64,000 nt of DNA, taken from the NCBI RefSeq assembly GCF_022378355.1, contig NZ_JAKMAJ010000001.1, positions 434,001-498,000 of the forward strand. Reading direction: 5' to 3'. The translations under genes were made by a program, and so were the position numbers. The notes under the pieces are model-generated. The model saw only the letters and a list, made by a program, of their open reading frames with translations. It was not told where the DNA came from and did no database searches. This stretch comes from Brenneria bubanii (lineage in GTDB: Bacteria > Pseudomonadota > Gammaproteobacteria > Enterobacterales > Enterobacteriaceae). Shown here in pieces: positions 22,246 through 31,479 of the stretch (the stretch's first letter is position 1; every line of letters starts with the position of its first letter).

Positions 22246-23019
22246 CTATTCGCTATCCTGACCCGACGCTGCTGGAAACTCAACCCTTTCAAAATCAGGG
22301 AGAATGCCCTGCCAGCCAAACCGCGCCATAACGCCCTGCCATGGCGCATCCCAACGCGCCTGTAGCACAAGATCCTGCCCGCTGACCGGATGCTTCAGAC
22401 TCAGCATGCTGGCATGCAACATCAGCCGCTTGCAGGCGAAATGCGCTCCCATGCCGCGATTCTGCTTCAGATCGCCATGTGCGCTGTCGCCAATAATCGG
22501 ATGACGAAGGTGAGACATATGACGACGCAGCTGATGCTTACGTCCGGTTTGCGGCGCGAGCTCCAGCAGACTGTAACGCGATGTGGGGTAACGGCCGATG
22601 GGCACCGGCATCTCCGCCTGAGCCAGCGTTCGATAATGGCTTACCGCCGGCTGCGGAGCCTTGTCCGGACTGGAATATTTATCGGCGATCTTATCCAGTT
22701 CCTCCGTTAACGCATAATCCACGACTCCATCATTCATGACATAACCACGAACTACGGCATGGTAGATTTTCACCATCTGATGCTGCTCAAACTGTTGGGA
22801 CAGCGAACGCGCCACATCACTGGACAGCGCCAGCAGCAGTACGCCGGATGTCGGTCTATCCAGACGGTGGACCGTATAAACGCGCCGACCAATCTGATCG
22901 CGCACCGTTTGCATCACCACCACCTTCTCTTTACGATCCAGCCAACTACGATGAACCAGCCAACCGGACGGTTTGTTTATTGCGACCAAATGCTCATCCT
23001 GATAAATGATTTCAAGCAT
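22246..23019 (-). CDS. truC: tRNA pseudouridine(65) synthase TruC
   Basis: RluA-family synthase converting U65 of some tRNAs to pseudouridine. The start MLEIIYQDEHLVAINKPSG at 23019 gives 257 residues and the E. coli N terminus. The catalytic Asp is in VHRLDRPTSGVLL, and GRKHQLRRHMSHLRHPIIGD is the C-terminal family motif. The start overlaps the yqcC stop by 8 bp, so translation is coupled. Confidence 0.97.
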   Translation of the reverse strand: MLEIIYQDEHLVAINKPSGWLVHRSWLDRKEKVVVMQTVRDQIGRRVYTVHRLDRPTSGVLLLALSSDVARSLSQQFEQHQMVKIYHAVVRGYVMNDGVVDYALTEELDKIADKYSSPDKAPQPAVSHYRTLAQAEMPVPIGRYPTSRYSLLELAPQTGRKHQLRRHMSHLRHPIIGDSAHGDLKQNRGMGAHFACKRLMLHASMLSLKHPVSGQDLVLQARWDAPWQGVMARFGWQGILPDFERVEFPAASGQDSE

Positions 23020-23365
23020 CGCTGTCGTCGCCAGTAGAATGGGGTGTATTGCCAAATAGCGCGTCAAGTTGGGCTATCCGCATCATTAGCGGTTCAATAT
23101 CAGAGGAAGCGCCTTCCAACGCCTCCTCAAAATAGGGCGATAGCGAAAATCCCGTAGGTAACGGCGCGCCGCTATCAAGCAACGCATGCATACGCGGCAG
23201 CAGAACCCACTGCAACCATTGCTCGGCACGCATGGTATCAATGCAGAAAGGCTCACTGCTGGCGAAGGCGGAGTCCGCCGGCGGCGCCAGTTGCCAAAAA
23301 GGACTGTTTCTTAACACACGCTCGACGTCAAATAAGGACTGACGAACCCGATCTTCTAAACTCAT
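23012..23365 (-). CDS. yqcC: YqcC family protein
   Basis: Small conserved protein of unknown function, 117 residues from the ATG at 23365 (E. coli 109). The conserved core is PFCIDTMRAEQWLQWVLLPRMHALLD, an all-helical pattern. A GGTGAG site lies upstream. Longer in-frame extensions exist but are not conserved. It lies between the RsmB RNA and truC on the same strand, and overlaps truC. Confidence 0.93.
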   Translation of the reverse strand: MSLEDRVRQSLFDVERVLRNSPFWQLAPPADSAFASSEPFCIDTMRAEQWLQWVLLPRMHALLDSGAPLPTGFSLSPYFEEALEGASSDIEPLMMRIAQLDALFGNTPHSTGDDSDA

Positions 23366-23462
23366 GCGTTTTCTCACCATTAAGGCCGCTTGGCGTTGGC
23401 GGCAAAGCATAGCATTGATAATAGTTTCGCCCAAAATTCACATTTTGGGGCGCTATGCGGGC

Positions 23463-23748
23463 AAAAAAATGGGGGTACTGATTGCTCAGTACCCCCGATT
23501 CGTTTCATAGCTATCCCGCTACACTTTTGCGTCCCTGCTCATCCTTGAAAACTTTTCCTTGATGGTCTTCCTAACCGACAATCCTTGCTGGCGTCCTACT
23601 TTCTTCCTGACTTATCCATCCTGTATCGTCCATGACTTAATCCCTTTAGGCTCCTGCCCCACCGAGATATCCTTCCCAGCTCCCAATCTCCTTCCTGGAG
23701 GTGTCCCTGATTTCATCCTGAAAATCTTTCTATCCCTTTAAACAGCGC
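23463..23748 (-). ncRNA. rsmB: RsmB/CsrB-family regulatory RNA
   Basis: RNA that binds and sequesters the translational regulator CsrA/RsmA. On the minus strand I count about 20 GGA motifs in roughly 285 nt, many as AGGA or GGGA, which are the CsrA-binding signature. The 3' part (TCAAGGATGAGCAGGGA, then ATGAAACGAATCGGG) is nearly the same as the end of E. coli CsrB as I recall it. It ends in a 10-bp hairpin (23471-23496) with seven U residues. It lies between yqcC and syd, the csrB locus in E. coli. The 5' end is inferred from a GATAAT -10 box at 23760-23755. In soft-rot bacteria this RNA controls exoenzymes and virulence factors. It is shorter than the Pectobacterium RsmB I remember (479 nt), so the 5' end may lie further upstream. 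Confidence 0.93.
23464..23496 (-). terminator. rsmB terminator
   Basis: Ten-bp stem GGGGGTACTG/CAGTACCCCC with a 6-base loop, followed on the minus strand by a run of U residues. It sets the RNA's 3' end near 23463. Confidence 0.92.
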
Positions 23749-23940
23749 CTGATAATTATCCTTAAACCTCAAGCAACCGTTCACTAACTTAAGTAATAAG
23801 ATGTATTAATTGTTTGGATTCAGCAAGAGGCAAGTAACAATGTTTATCAATCCGCTTTGGGCAAAAACCGAATAAATAACGTTAATTAACTAATTAATAA
23901 TGAAAAAATAAACATTGCGCGTGATGTTCACGTGAAAGAG

Positions 23941-23978
23941 AAGAGATCTCTCACAGCAAATGTAAGAGATCTCTCACA
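23941..23978. promoter_or_regulatory. two GacA/UvrY boxes upstream of rsmB
   Basis: TGTAAGAGATCTCTCACA (23961-23978) fits the GacA/UvrY box TGTAAG-N6-CTTACA with one mismatch. Read on the other strand it matches the csrB upstream site of E. coli as I remember it. A second half-conserved copy, AGAGATCTCTCACA, ends at 23955. They lie about 200-230 bp upstream of the inferred rsmB start, the usual distance for GacA control of csrB/rsmB. The AT-rich DNA between 23765 and 23930 could hold an IHF site, but I did not identify one. Confidence 0.8.
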
Positions 23979-24005
23979 ACAGTAAAAGTGAAACAGGATT
24001 AATGA

Positions 24006-24554
24006 TTAGACCGTTAACGGGTCTAACTGAGAAAGAAAATCGGCCAGCGTCGGCGCCAACACCTGATGTTTGCTGGTTCCAAACTCTTCCAGAATCACCT
24101 GCCCGGAAATATTGGCAAGCGAAACCATAGTCATTTCGGAGTCGGTTGTCGCCAGAAATAAGGTCGGAGGCAGCTTCAAACGCTTTTGCGTCAGTAAATG
24201 GCCGATCAGATTTTCCTGCATACGCGTGAAGTCTTCCTCACTCCAGGCCTGTAATAAAACACAAGAAATCTCGCCGAATCGGGCCGCCATATCGCCGGAG
24301 TACTGAGACGAATAAAACGCATGGATGTCCGGATGCAGACTGATATCCAGCGCCCGTTCGACGCCATCGAGCCTGGCAGTGGGCGAAAACAGCTGCGGCA
24401 ACCAGTGAACCTCCCCGCCAAGACTTTCAGTAATGCAGGGAGACGGAACGCCGAACAGCGTCTCGCTGGCGGGCGGATGTCCCGTCTCTTGCCGCCATAA
24501 GTCGACATAGCGCTGGGTAAAGGCGGCTAATGCCTGAGGAACCTCATAATCCAT
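24006..24554 (-). CDS. syd: SecY-interacting protein Syd
   Basis: Cytosolic peripheral-membrane protein that binds SecY and helps remove faulty SecYEG translocons. It has 182 residues (E. coli 181). Conserved stretches are [23 protein letters not shown] and [23 protein letters not shown]. No signal peptide. It is divergent from queF and lies beyond the GacA boxes of rsmB, as in E. coli. Confidence 0.97.
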   Translation of the reverse strand: MDYEVPQALAAFTQRYVDLWRQETGHPPASETLFGVPSPCITESLGGEVHWLPQLFSPTARLDGVERALDISLHPDIHAFYSSQYSGDMAARFGEISCVLLQAWSEEDFTRMQENLIGHLLTQKRLKLPPTLFLATTDSEMTMVSLANISGQVILEEFGTSKHQVLAPTLADFLSQLDPLTV

Positions 24555-24628
24555 AATTTTTTCTCATCATTCTGTTAGTCGGGTTACACTACGCACCATC
24601 TGTTTTTTCTTACATTCAAGGTAGCCGT

Positions 24629-25477
24629 ATGTCCGATTATGACAAGCATCAGGCGCTAAACAATCTGACGCTGGGAAAAGCAACACCTTATCACGATCGC
24701 TATGATGCCGGTTTATTACAACCGGTTCCACGTAGCCTGAACCGCGAGCCGCTTGGCATCTTCCCGCAGGATTTGCCGTTTCATGGCCAAGATATCTGGA
24801 CGCTTTATGAGTTGTCCTGGTTGAATAAGAATGGCGTTCCGCAGGTTGCAGTCGGTGAAATGCATCTCGATGCCGCCAGCCTGAATCTGGTTGAGTCCAA
24901 AAGCTTTAAACTTTACTTAAACAGCTTCAACCAGACGATATTTGATAGCTGGGACAAGGTACGCGCCACGTTAATCAACGATCTGCGCCAATGCGCCCAG
25001 GGGCAGGTCGATGTGAGGTTATTCAAACTCAGCGAGTTGGAAGGCCAGCCCATCGCCGGATTCGACGGCGAGTGTATCGATGAGCAGAATATTGTCATCG
25101 ACAATTATGAATTCAATGCGGACTATCTGGCGTCAGGCAATGATGACGATACGCTGGTGGAAGAAACCCTGGTCAGCCATTTGCTCAAGTCCAACTGTCT
25201 GATTACCCATCAGCCAGACTGGGGTTCAGTTCAGATCCGTTACCGCGGAAAACGCATTAACCGCGAGTCGCTGCTGCGTTACATCGTATCGTTCCGCCAT
25301 CACAATGAGTTTCACGAACAGTGTGTTGAACGGATTTTTAACGATCTGATGCGTTATTACCAACCGGAACAACTCAGCGTTTACGCTCGCTATACTCGCC
25401 GCGGCGGGTTGGATATCAATCCTTGGCGCAGCAACATCGCGTTCTCCGCGCCGGCAGGACGTTTACCCCGTCAGTAA
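24629..25477 (+). CDS. queF: NADPH-dependent 7-cyano-7-deazaguanine reductase
   Basis: Reduces preQ0 to preQ1 in queuosine synthesis. It has 282 residues, the E. coli length and the bimodular form. The active-site Cys is in [14 protein letters not shown], and the QueF motif [15 protein letters not shown] lies in the first half. It ends DINPWRS...RQ as in E. coli. It is divergent from syd, with ppnN next on the same strand after about 280 bp. Confidence 0.98.
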   Translation: MSDYDKHQALNNLTLGKATPYHDRYDAGLLQPVPRSLNREPLGIFPQDLPFHGQDIWTLYELSWLNKNGVPQVAVGEMHLDAASLNLVESKSFKLYLNSFNQTIFDSWDKVRATLINDLRQCAQGQVDVRLFKLSELEGQPIAGFDGECIDEQNIVIDNYEFNADYLASGNDDDTLVEETLVSHLLKSNCLITHQPDWGSVQIRYRGKRINRESLLRYIVSFRHHNEFHEQCVERIFNDLMRYYQPEQLSVYARYTRRGGLDINPWRSNIAFSAPAGRLPRQ

Positions 25478-25757
25478 ATGCGTGACGTTACGCAACTTCT
25501 GTTGCCAATGGCCATCATTATTGGAAAAAATGATGGCTGCACGCTAAGGTGGGGCACGGGGAAAAAATGAAGATCCAACGATGCCTGCTGATACTGATGC
25601 CGCCTGTCGGCATTAATCAATCGAAGGAAGTCTTGGATGATCTCCCTGCCGGGGAGTCTCGCTTCTGACAGCCTGGGCATGTTGTCGGTCACACCGACGG
25701 ATTAATGCCCGATAGGCGCATGGAAGATAGCGGGCATATTGCGTTAAAGGAGCAAAA

Positions 25758-27122
25758 TTGATCACACATATCAGCCCACTCGGGTCTATGGATTTGTTAT
25801 CGCAGTTGGAAGTGGACATGCTGAAAAGCAGCGCCAGCAGCGACCTCTATCGATTGTTTCGTAACTGTTCTCTGGCCGTTTTGAATTCCGGTAGCCAGAC
25901 GGATAACAGCAAAGAACTGCTTTCGCGCTATGAAGACTTTGACATCAATGTGCTGCGCCGCGAACGCGGCGTCAAGCTGGAACTGGTAAATCCCCCCGAA
26001 GACGCTTTTGTCGACGGCGATATTATCCGCTCGCTTCAGGCCAATCTGTTTGCCGTACTGCGCGATATCCTGTTTGTCAGCGGGCAGATAGCCCACGCCG
26101 GCCGCTACCATCATCTGGATCTGGAAAACTCCACCCATATCACCAATCTGGTGTTCTCTATTTTGCGTAACGCCAAGGCGCTGCACGTTGGCGAAGAACC
26201 TAATATGGTGGTGTGCTGGGGCGGTCATTCCATTAATGAAACCGAATATCTTTATGCCCGGAAAGTGGGCAGCCAGCTCGGCCTGCGCGAGCTGAACATC
26301 TGCACAGGCTGCGGTCCCGGCGCCATGGAAGCGCCGATGAAGGGCGCTGCCGTTGGGCACGCCCAGCAGCGTTACAGAGATGGGCGTTTTATCGGCATGA
26401 CCGAACCGTCCATTATTGCCGCCGAGCCGCCTAACCCGCTGGTGAATGAGCTGATAATCATGCCGGATATTGAAAAGCGTCTGGAAGCTTTTGTTCGTAT
26501 CGGCCACGGCATTATCATTTTCCCCGGCGGCGTGGGGACGGCGGAAGAGTTCCTGTATCTGCTGGGAATTATGATGAACCCGGAGAACAGCGAGCAGGTG
26601 CTGCCTATCATCCTTACCGGGCCGCAAGAAAGCGCTGATTATTTCCGGGTGCTGGATGAGTTTATTATTGGCACATTGGGTCGTCAGGCGCGTCGCTACT
26701 ACTCCATCATCATCAACGACGCGGCGGAAGTCGCCCGCCAGATGAAAAAAGCGATGCCGTTGGTCAAGGAAAGCCGTCGACATACCGGTGACGCCTACAG
26801 CTTTAACTGGTCATTGCGCATTGCTCCGGACCTGCAAATGCCGTTCGATCCCAGTCACGAAAATATGGCTAATCTTAATCTGCATTTCGATCAGCCTGCG
26901 GAAGATCTGGCCGCCGCCCTGCGTCGCGCATTCTCCGGCATTGTTGCCGGCAACGTAAAAGAAATGGGGATCCAGGCTATCGAACAGCAAGGTTCCTATA
27001 AGATCCACGGTGATACGCAGATCATGCAAAGCATGGATCGCTTGCTCCAGGGATTCGTTGCCCAGCAGCGAATGAAGCTGCCGGGCAGCGCTTATGTTCC
27101 CTGCTACGAGATCTGCGCTTAA
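25758..27122 (+). CDS. ppnN: nucleosidase PpnN (YgdH)
   Basis: Pyrimidine/purine nucleotide 5'-monophosphate nucleosidase of the LOG-like fold. In E. coli it is activated by (p)ppGpp and returns bases to salvage. It has 454 residues, identical in length to E. coli. The catalytic region shows [16 protein letters not shown] and [16 protein letters not shown] (PGGxGTxxE). The start is TTG at 25758 with an AAAGGAG site 6 bases upstream, and the same [12 protein letters not shown] start is used in E. coli. The 280-bp gap before it contains only short hairpins (25597-25613 and 25684-25698). Confidence 0.97.
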   Translation: MITHISPLGSMDLLSQLEVDMLKSSASSDLYRLFRNCSLAVLNSGSQTDNSKELLSRYEDFDINVLRRERGVKLELVNPPEDAFVDGDIIRSLQANLFAVLRDILFVSGQIAHAGRYHHLDLENSTHITNLVFSILRNAKALHVGEEPNMVVCWGGHSINETEYLYARKVGSQLGLRELNICTGCGPGAMEAPMKGAAVGHAQQRYRDGRFIGMTEPSIIAAEPPNPLVNELIIMPDIEKRLEAFVRIGHGIIIFPGGVGTAEEFLYLLGIMMNPENSEQVLPIILTGPQESADYFRVLDEFIIGTLGRQARRYYSIIINDAAEVARQMKKAMPLVKESRRHTGDAYSFNWSLRIAPDLQMPFDPSHENMANLNLHFDQPAEDLAAALRRAFSGIVAGNVKEMGIQAIEQQGSYKIHGDTQIMQSMDRLLQGFVAQQRMKLPGSAYVPCYEICA

Positions 27123-27233
27123 CATAAGCCGGGCATACCGCTTTGCCGCCAGAGAGCGGGCGGATCGGATAACACCCAACGCGGGGAAGCCTCACTTCCC
27201 CGCCCGACAAGGACGAACATCAGGAATACGCCC

Positions 27234-27995
27234 ATGCCTGTACATTTGCTGATTGTCGATGCGCTAAACTTAATTCGTCGGATTCATGCGGTACAAGGCT
27301 CGCCTTGCGTTACCGCCTGTCAGCATGCGCTAAACCAACTGCTGCAACACAGTCGGCCAAGCCATGCCGTTGCGGTATTTGATGACGAAGATCGAAGTAC
27401 CAGCTGGCGCCATCAGATATTGCCGGACTACAAAGCCGGCCGTACCCCGATGCCGGATGACCTGAAACAGGAACTGCCTCAGATCCGAGAGGCATTTGCT
27501 GCGATGGGCGTAGCAAGCTGGCATTCTCCCGGCAATGAAGCCGACGATCTGGCGGCGACGTTAGCCAGCAAAGTAGCGGAATCCGGCTATCAGGCAACGA
27601 TTGTCTCCACCGACAAGGGGTACTGTCAGCTACTGGCGCCAACGATCCAAATCAGAGATTACTTTCAAAAACGCTGGTTGGATTTGCCTTTTGTCGAGCG
27701 GGAGTTTGGCGTATTACCGCAACAGCTCCCCGACTATTGGGGTCTGGCGGGGATCGGCAGCAGCAAGATTCCGGGAGTTAGCGGCATCGGCCCCAAAAGC
27801 GCGGTGCAGCTGCTGCAACAGAGCGGTAGTCTGGATGCGCTTTATCAGCAGTTGGACAACGTGCCGGAAAAGTGGCGCGCCAGGCTTCAACAACAGCAGG
27901 AAATGGCATTTATCAGCCGCAGGGTCGCGACGCTCAGTAAGGATCTATCGCTGCATGGCAATCTTCAGCAGTTAAGGCTGCCGCCCGCGCACTGA
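27234..27995 (+). CDS. xni: flap endonuclease Xni (ExoIX)
   Basis: FEN-family structure-specific nuclease, related to the 5' nuclease domain of DNA polymerase I. It has 253 residues (E. coli 251). Conserved acidic clusters are [26 protein letters not shown] and [12 protein letters not shown] helix-hairpin-helix is seen at [17 protein letters not shown]. As in the E. coli homologue, some of the usual metal-binding carboxylates of the first cluster appear reduced. Converges with rlmM. Confidence 0.96.
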   Translation: MPVHLLIVDALNLIRRIHAVQGSPCVTACQHALNQLLQHSRPSHAVAVFDDEDRSTSWRHQILPDYKAGRTPMPDDLKQELPQIREAFAAMGVASWHSPGNEADDLAATLASKVAESGYQATIVSTDKGYCQLLAPTIQIRDYFQKRWLDLPFVEREFGVLPQQLPDYWGLAGIGSSKIPGVSGIGPKSAVQLLQQSGSLDALYQQLDNVPEKWRARLQQQQEMAFISRRVATLSKDLSLHGNLQQLRLPPAH

Positions 27996-28051
27996 GAGCA
28001 GCCAAATCCGGCAGAAGATTTTGCCCAAGGGGGCGCGCCGGATTCTTACGC

Positions 28052-28074
28052 CGGCGTATGCAGCGCATACGCCG
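28052..28074. terminator. hairpin between convergent xni and rlmM
   Basis: A 9-bp stem (CGGCGTATG/CATACGCCG) with a 5-base loop lies in the 205-bp convergent gap. There is no strong T-tract, so termination is only a guess. The rest of the gap shows nothing else. Confidence 0.4.
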
Positions 28075-28200
28075 TTTACCTTAGCAAGCCAGGCCGGCGG
28101 CAAAAGCCAGATTCTGATGAGATTCATCTTCACTCATTTTTTACGCCCCAAACGCAAACTGCAGGGCATACGGCGAGCCGTTAAATCACACCACGACGCG

Positions 28201-29301
28201 CTAGCGCTCATCGCGCCTGCCGGGCACCGCTGACCATAAGCGGCGGGCATGGATGGTCACCTCTTCGCGGTCATGGTAGAGCTGCTTGGCATGAACTTCC
28301 GCATTGATGCCGTTTTCCGCCAGCCGCTCGCGCAATAACGCCAGGTTCTGAGAAACTTCCTCATAACGTTTTTTCATCGGCAGTTTCAGGTTAAATATCG
28401 CTTCCCGACACCAGCCTTTTACCAACCAGTCGGCGATCAGGCTGGTAACCTTGGCCGGTTTTTCCACCATATCGCATACCAGCCAGTAAACGTTATTACG
28501 CGGCGGTTCGAAACGAAAACCGTCGGCCTGATGATGCATTACCTGCCCGGTATCCATCAGGCTTGGCGCCATCGGGCCGTTATCCACTGCGTGAACCATC
28601 ATGCTGCGTTTTACCAACTGATAAGTCCAACCGCCGGGACAGGCGCCCAAATCGACGGCATACATACCGCTGCCCAAACGCTCATCCCACTCGTCGTCGG
28701 GAATAAAAACGTGAAAAGCCTCTTCAAGTTTTAGCGTGGAACGACTGGGCGCGTCGGAAGGGAATTTGAGGCGGGGAATGCCCATATAAAACGGTGAATT
28801 ATTGTTGCCGTAGGAATATCCCACATAGCAACAGCCGGGCGCGATAAACAGCACATGCAGCACCGGACGATCGGCTTTCTCATGGCCCAACAGAATTTTA
28901 TTCTCACGCAACGCGGCGCGCAAAGGGACGGTGAATTTGCGGCAGAACTTCATCAGTTCCTTGCTTTCATTGGTATCCGGAACCTCAACCCGCAGATCGC
29001 CGGCCCGCGCAATCGCGCCGGTCAGCATGCCGACAATCGGAGTGATGCGATCATCAGGCGAAAGATCGCGCAGCAGTTCACCGCTGACAAACATTTGACG
29101 GGCAAAAATCAGCTCATGAAAAGGCAGTTCTTTTATCAAGCGATCGGCATCTTCATGCTGATAGCACTCAAAGATCACATAGCCGCTGTTATCTTTCACC
29201 CGAACAAAACCGTAGGCGTTATATTGCGCGGCTTTTTCGGTAATTTCCGCGGCGCACTCTTTTTCAAACCCAGGACGGCAGTACAAAATAACTTTATTCA
29301 T
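28201..29301 (-). CDS. rlmM: 23S rRNA 2'-O-ribose C2498 methyltransferase
   Basis: SAM-dependent methyltransferase modifying C2498 of 23S rRNA. The ATG at 29301 gives 366 residues, beginning [20 protein letters not shown] as in E. coli; the longer frame is not conserved. N-terminal THUMP-like region (residues 1-160), SAM-binding [14 protein letters not shown] near 230, and the catalytic Lys region [12 protein letters not shown] near 305. The start overlaps the ygdD stop by 8 bp. Confidence 0.97.
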   Translation of the reverse strand: MNKVILYCRPGFEKECAAEITEKAAQYNAYGFVRVKDNSGYVIFECYQHEDADRLIKELPFHELIFARQMFVSGELLRDLSPDDRITPIVGMLTGAIARAGDLRVEVPDTNESKELMKFCRKFTVPLRAALRENKILLGHEKADRPVLHVLFIAPGCCYVGYSYGNNNSPFYMGIPRLKFPSDAPSRSTLKLEEAFHVFIPDDEWDERLGSGMYAVDLGACPGGWTYQLVKRSMMVHAVDNGPMAPSLMDTGQVMHHQADGFRFEPPRNNVYWLVCDMVEKPAKVTSLIADWLVKGWCREAIFNLKLPMKKRYEEVSQNLALLRERLAENGINAEVHAKQLYHDREEVTIHARRLWSAVPGRRDER

Positions 29302-29689
29302 GGCGTTCAGCCTTCCTCTTGAGACGCAATGCGCCAACCAACATCAATAACCACCCGGCGAGAAAACAGAATCCGCCAATCGGCGTTACATAGACCCAGA
29401 GCTTCAGATTAGAAAGCGCCAGGCAATATAAGCTGCCGCTGAACAATACCGTGCCTAATGCCAGAAAAACGCTGCTCCAGTAAAACCACAAATTGGTACG
29501 CTGATGCATCAGAATAGACAACGCCAGGATAGCCAGCGTGTGAAATGCCTGATACTCCAGCCCGGTACGCAACCAGGCGAGCTCCGACGTCCCCAGCGTT
29601 TTGCTTAACACATGCGAAGCGAATGCCCCCAGGGCAACAAAAATAAAACCGCTGATAGCGGAAAAAATCAGCATAAAACGACTATTCAT
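29294..29689 (-). CDS. ygdD: DUF423 family inner-membrane protein YgdD
   Basis: Small integral membrane protein of unknown function, 131 residues as in E. coli, with four predicted membrane helices. Conserved features are [12 protein letters not shown], the [14 protein letters not shown] segment, and [15 protein letters not shown]. It overlaps rlmM by 8 bp and follows gcvA in the same direction. Confidence 0.95.
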   Translation of the reverse strand: MNSRFMLIFSAISGFIFVALGAFASHVLSKTLGTSELAWLRTGLEYQAFHTLAILALSILMHQRTNLWFYWSSVFLALGTVLFSGSLYCLALSNLKLWVYVTPIGGFCFLAGWLLMLVGALRLKRKAERHE

Positions 29690-29796
29690 TATCGATATCC
29701 GATTTGATGCCTACTCCGTAGGCGTAAATTGTCTCAAGACGGCACCCGGATCCATTCTCGCAGTTTTGTAAGGCGTATTGATTACGCCTTTTCTTC

Positions 29797-30720
29797 TCAG
29801 CGCATACCGTTATTGTAACGAAAACGAAACTTTTCCTGCTCGCTGGCTGCCCGAGCCAGAATCCAGTGCCGAAAGGCGGCTATTTTACCCAGTTCTGCCT
29901 GGCTGTCATGACATACCAGATAAAAAGCATTTTTACTGACCAGAACATCGTTAAAGGGGCAGACCAATCGTCCCGCTTCCAGTTCGCTCTGCGCAATCAC
30001 GTTATTCGCCAATGCCACCCCCTGACCGTGGATTGCCGCCTGTAATACCATGGCGCTGTGGCTGAAGATCGGCCCTTGCTGCACATTTATCTGAACGCCT
30101 AGCTGCCGGGTATAGGCCAACCAGTCACGCCGCGAGGCATCATGCAACAACGTATGCGCGCCCAGATCGGCCGGCGTTTTCAAAGGATGATCGCCGGTTA
30201 GCAGCGCGGGCGCGCAGACGGGCAGCAGATACTCGGCATAGAGTTTCTCGACCCGCAGTCCCGGCCAGTTGCCGCGCCCATAGAAAATGGCGACGTCCAC
30301 GTCATCCGACAGGCGATCCTCATCGCGATCCACCGCCTGAATGCGCACATCGATTCCCGGGTATTCGGCATTAAAGCTCAGTAATCGAGGCACCAGCCAG
30401 TGAATAGCGAAGCTGGGAAGCAAACTAACGGTCAGCGCGCCCTTGGCGCTACGAGACTGCAACTTGCGCGTAGCCTCATTAAGCGAAGAAAAAATTTCTT
30501 TTATATCAAGATAATAACTTTGCCCCTCTTCCGTCAGCAGCAGAGAACGATTGCGCCGACGAAACAGTTTAAGCCCCAGGAAGTCCTCCAGCGACTTGAT
30601 CTGATGGCTGACCGCCGCCTGGGTGACAAATAACTCTTCCGCCGCTTTGGTAAAGCTCAGATGGCGGGCTGCCGCATCAAATACACGCAGGGAATTGAGC
30701 GGAGGGAGACGTTTCGACAT
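29797..30720 (-). CDS. gcvA: glycine cleavage LysR-type regulator GcvA
   Basis: LysR-family regulator that activates gcvTHP and the small RNA GcvB when glycine is abundant and represses gcvTHP otherwise. The ATG at 30720 gives 307 residues starting MSKRLPPLNSLRVFDAAARH, near-identical to E. coli. The N-terminal winged helix-turn-helix (AEELFVTQAAVSHQIKSLE) is followed by the effector-binding domain. It is divergent from gcvB, so its operator region probably lies at 30721-30847. Confidence 0.98.
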   Translation of the reverse strand: MSKRLPPLNSLRVFDAAARHLSFTKAAEELFVTQAAVSHQIKSLEDFLGLKLFRRRNRSLLLTEEGQSYYLDIKEIFSSLNEATRKLQSRSAKGALTVSLLPSFAIHWLVPRLLSFNAEYPGIDVRIQAVDRDEDRLSDDVDVAIFYGRGNWPGLRVEKLYAEYLLPVCAPALLTGDHPLKTPADLGAHTLLHDASRRDWLAYTRQLGVQINVQQGPIFSHSAMVLQAAIHGQGVALANNVIAQSELEAGRLVCPFNDVLVSKNAFYLVCHDSQAELGKIAAFRHWILARAASEQEKFRFRYNNGMR

Positions 30721-30812
30721 GAATGAAATTCTTTTATTTCCCGATAAATAACCCATGCAGGATGGTTACTTATCTATTAGTTTTTATAATCCGAAACATT
30801 ATAATTTGTCCA

Positions 30813-30841
30813 TTGAGGATGTACCAGCAAATACCTATATT
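30813..30841 (+). promoter_or_regulatory. gcvB promoter
   Basis: TTGAGG (30813-30818) and TATATT (30836-30841) are 17 bp apart, and the inferred start A is at 30848. GcvA sites are expected just upstream. I did not resolve them. Confidence 0.75.
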
Positions 30842-30847
30842 AGCGCG

Positions 30848-31038
30848 ACTTCCTGAGCCGGAACGAAAAGTGCGGAGGGGTGACCTGAAGGGCTTTTGGC
30901 TTGTGGTTGTGATGTTGTGTTTGCTATTTTCTTGTCTGCCTGGACGGAGAAGGCAGCCTGGCTGCCTTTTTCAATTTCTGTGCATTTATGTTGTCTTCCT
31001 GACTTTATTACAGCACCGCAGATGCGGTGCTTTTTTTT
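30848..31038 (+). ncRNA. gcvB: small regulatory RNA GcvB
   Basis: Hfq-dependent RNA that represses many peptide and amino-acid transporter mRNAs. The first 23 nt (ACTTCCTGAGCCGGAACGAA and on) match the E. coli start as I recall it. The G/U-rich R1 seed (TGTGGTTGTGATGTTGTGTT, about 30901-30920) is intact. An internal hairpin with five T residues lies at about 30949-30974. The 3' terminator is a 9-bp stem (AGCACCGCA/TGCGGTGCT) and eight T residues. About 191 nt against about 205 in E. coli. It is divergent from gcvA and upstream of ygdI, the conserved locus. Confidence 0.95.
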
Positions 31039-31074
31039 GTTCCGCAGACGAAATGGTTTTTGCTGTCAATGCAA

Positions 31075-31296
31075 TTATTTGATTTCAACCATTTCTTTCA
31101 CATTATCACGGTTGATCTGCTGATTCTGTCCGTATGCATCGGTATAACTGATCAAACCGGTTTCGTTATCAACCGCCGGCTTACCCTCGGAAACAATGGT
31201 GCGTCCATCATTAGTGTGCATGACGTAATTACTCGAACAGGCGGTCAGAGAGAACGCCATGATAATAGCGGCAAAAATAGAGATTTTATTCTTCAT
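31075..31296 (-). CDS. ygdI: DUF903 lipoprotein YgdI
   Basis: Small lipoprotein of unknown function, 73 residues. A signal peptide ends in the lipobox LTAC with lipidated Cys near residue 20, followed by SSNYVMHTNDGRTIVSEGKP and a QQINRDNVKEMVE end. This is the YgdI/YgdR fold. It converges with gcvB across 37 bp, so the GcvB terminator may serve both. Confidence 0.95.
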   Translation of the reverse strand: MKNKISIFAAIIMAFSLTACSSNYVMHTNDGRTIVSEGKPAVDNETGLISYTDAYGQNQQINRDNVKEMVEIK

Positions 31297-31479
31297 AGTT
31301 AACTCCGATTGAACAAAAACGCTGTATTTTTAATTCTTAACATCAATAAATTCTAAAAATTAACAATTTAAAGCATAGTAAAATTTGGTCAGTTTGCCAG
31401 AAAATAACGTCAAGAATCATCCTAAACTTGTTTCACTCATGAAAATGGGACAGGATCTGACGCCTAAAAGAGGATGCTC

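Noticed and set aside
23559-23741. 60-codon plus-strand frame in the yqcC-syd gap
   Set aside because: It lies opposite the RsmB RNA. Its proline/cysteine-rich sequence simply reflects the complement of repeated GGA motifs.
25797-26783. 328-codon minus-strand open frame
   Set aside because: Antisense to ppnN. The ppnN protein is conserved over its full length and this frame has a typical shadow composition.
30949-30974. Early terminator within gcvB
   Set aside because: The hairpin with five T residues is also found in E. coli GcvB as I recall it, and the RNA continues to the stronger terminator at 31012-31038.
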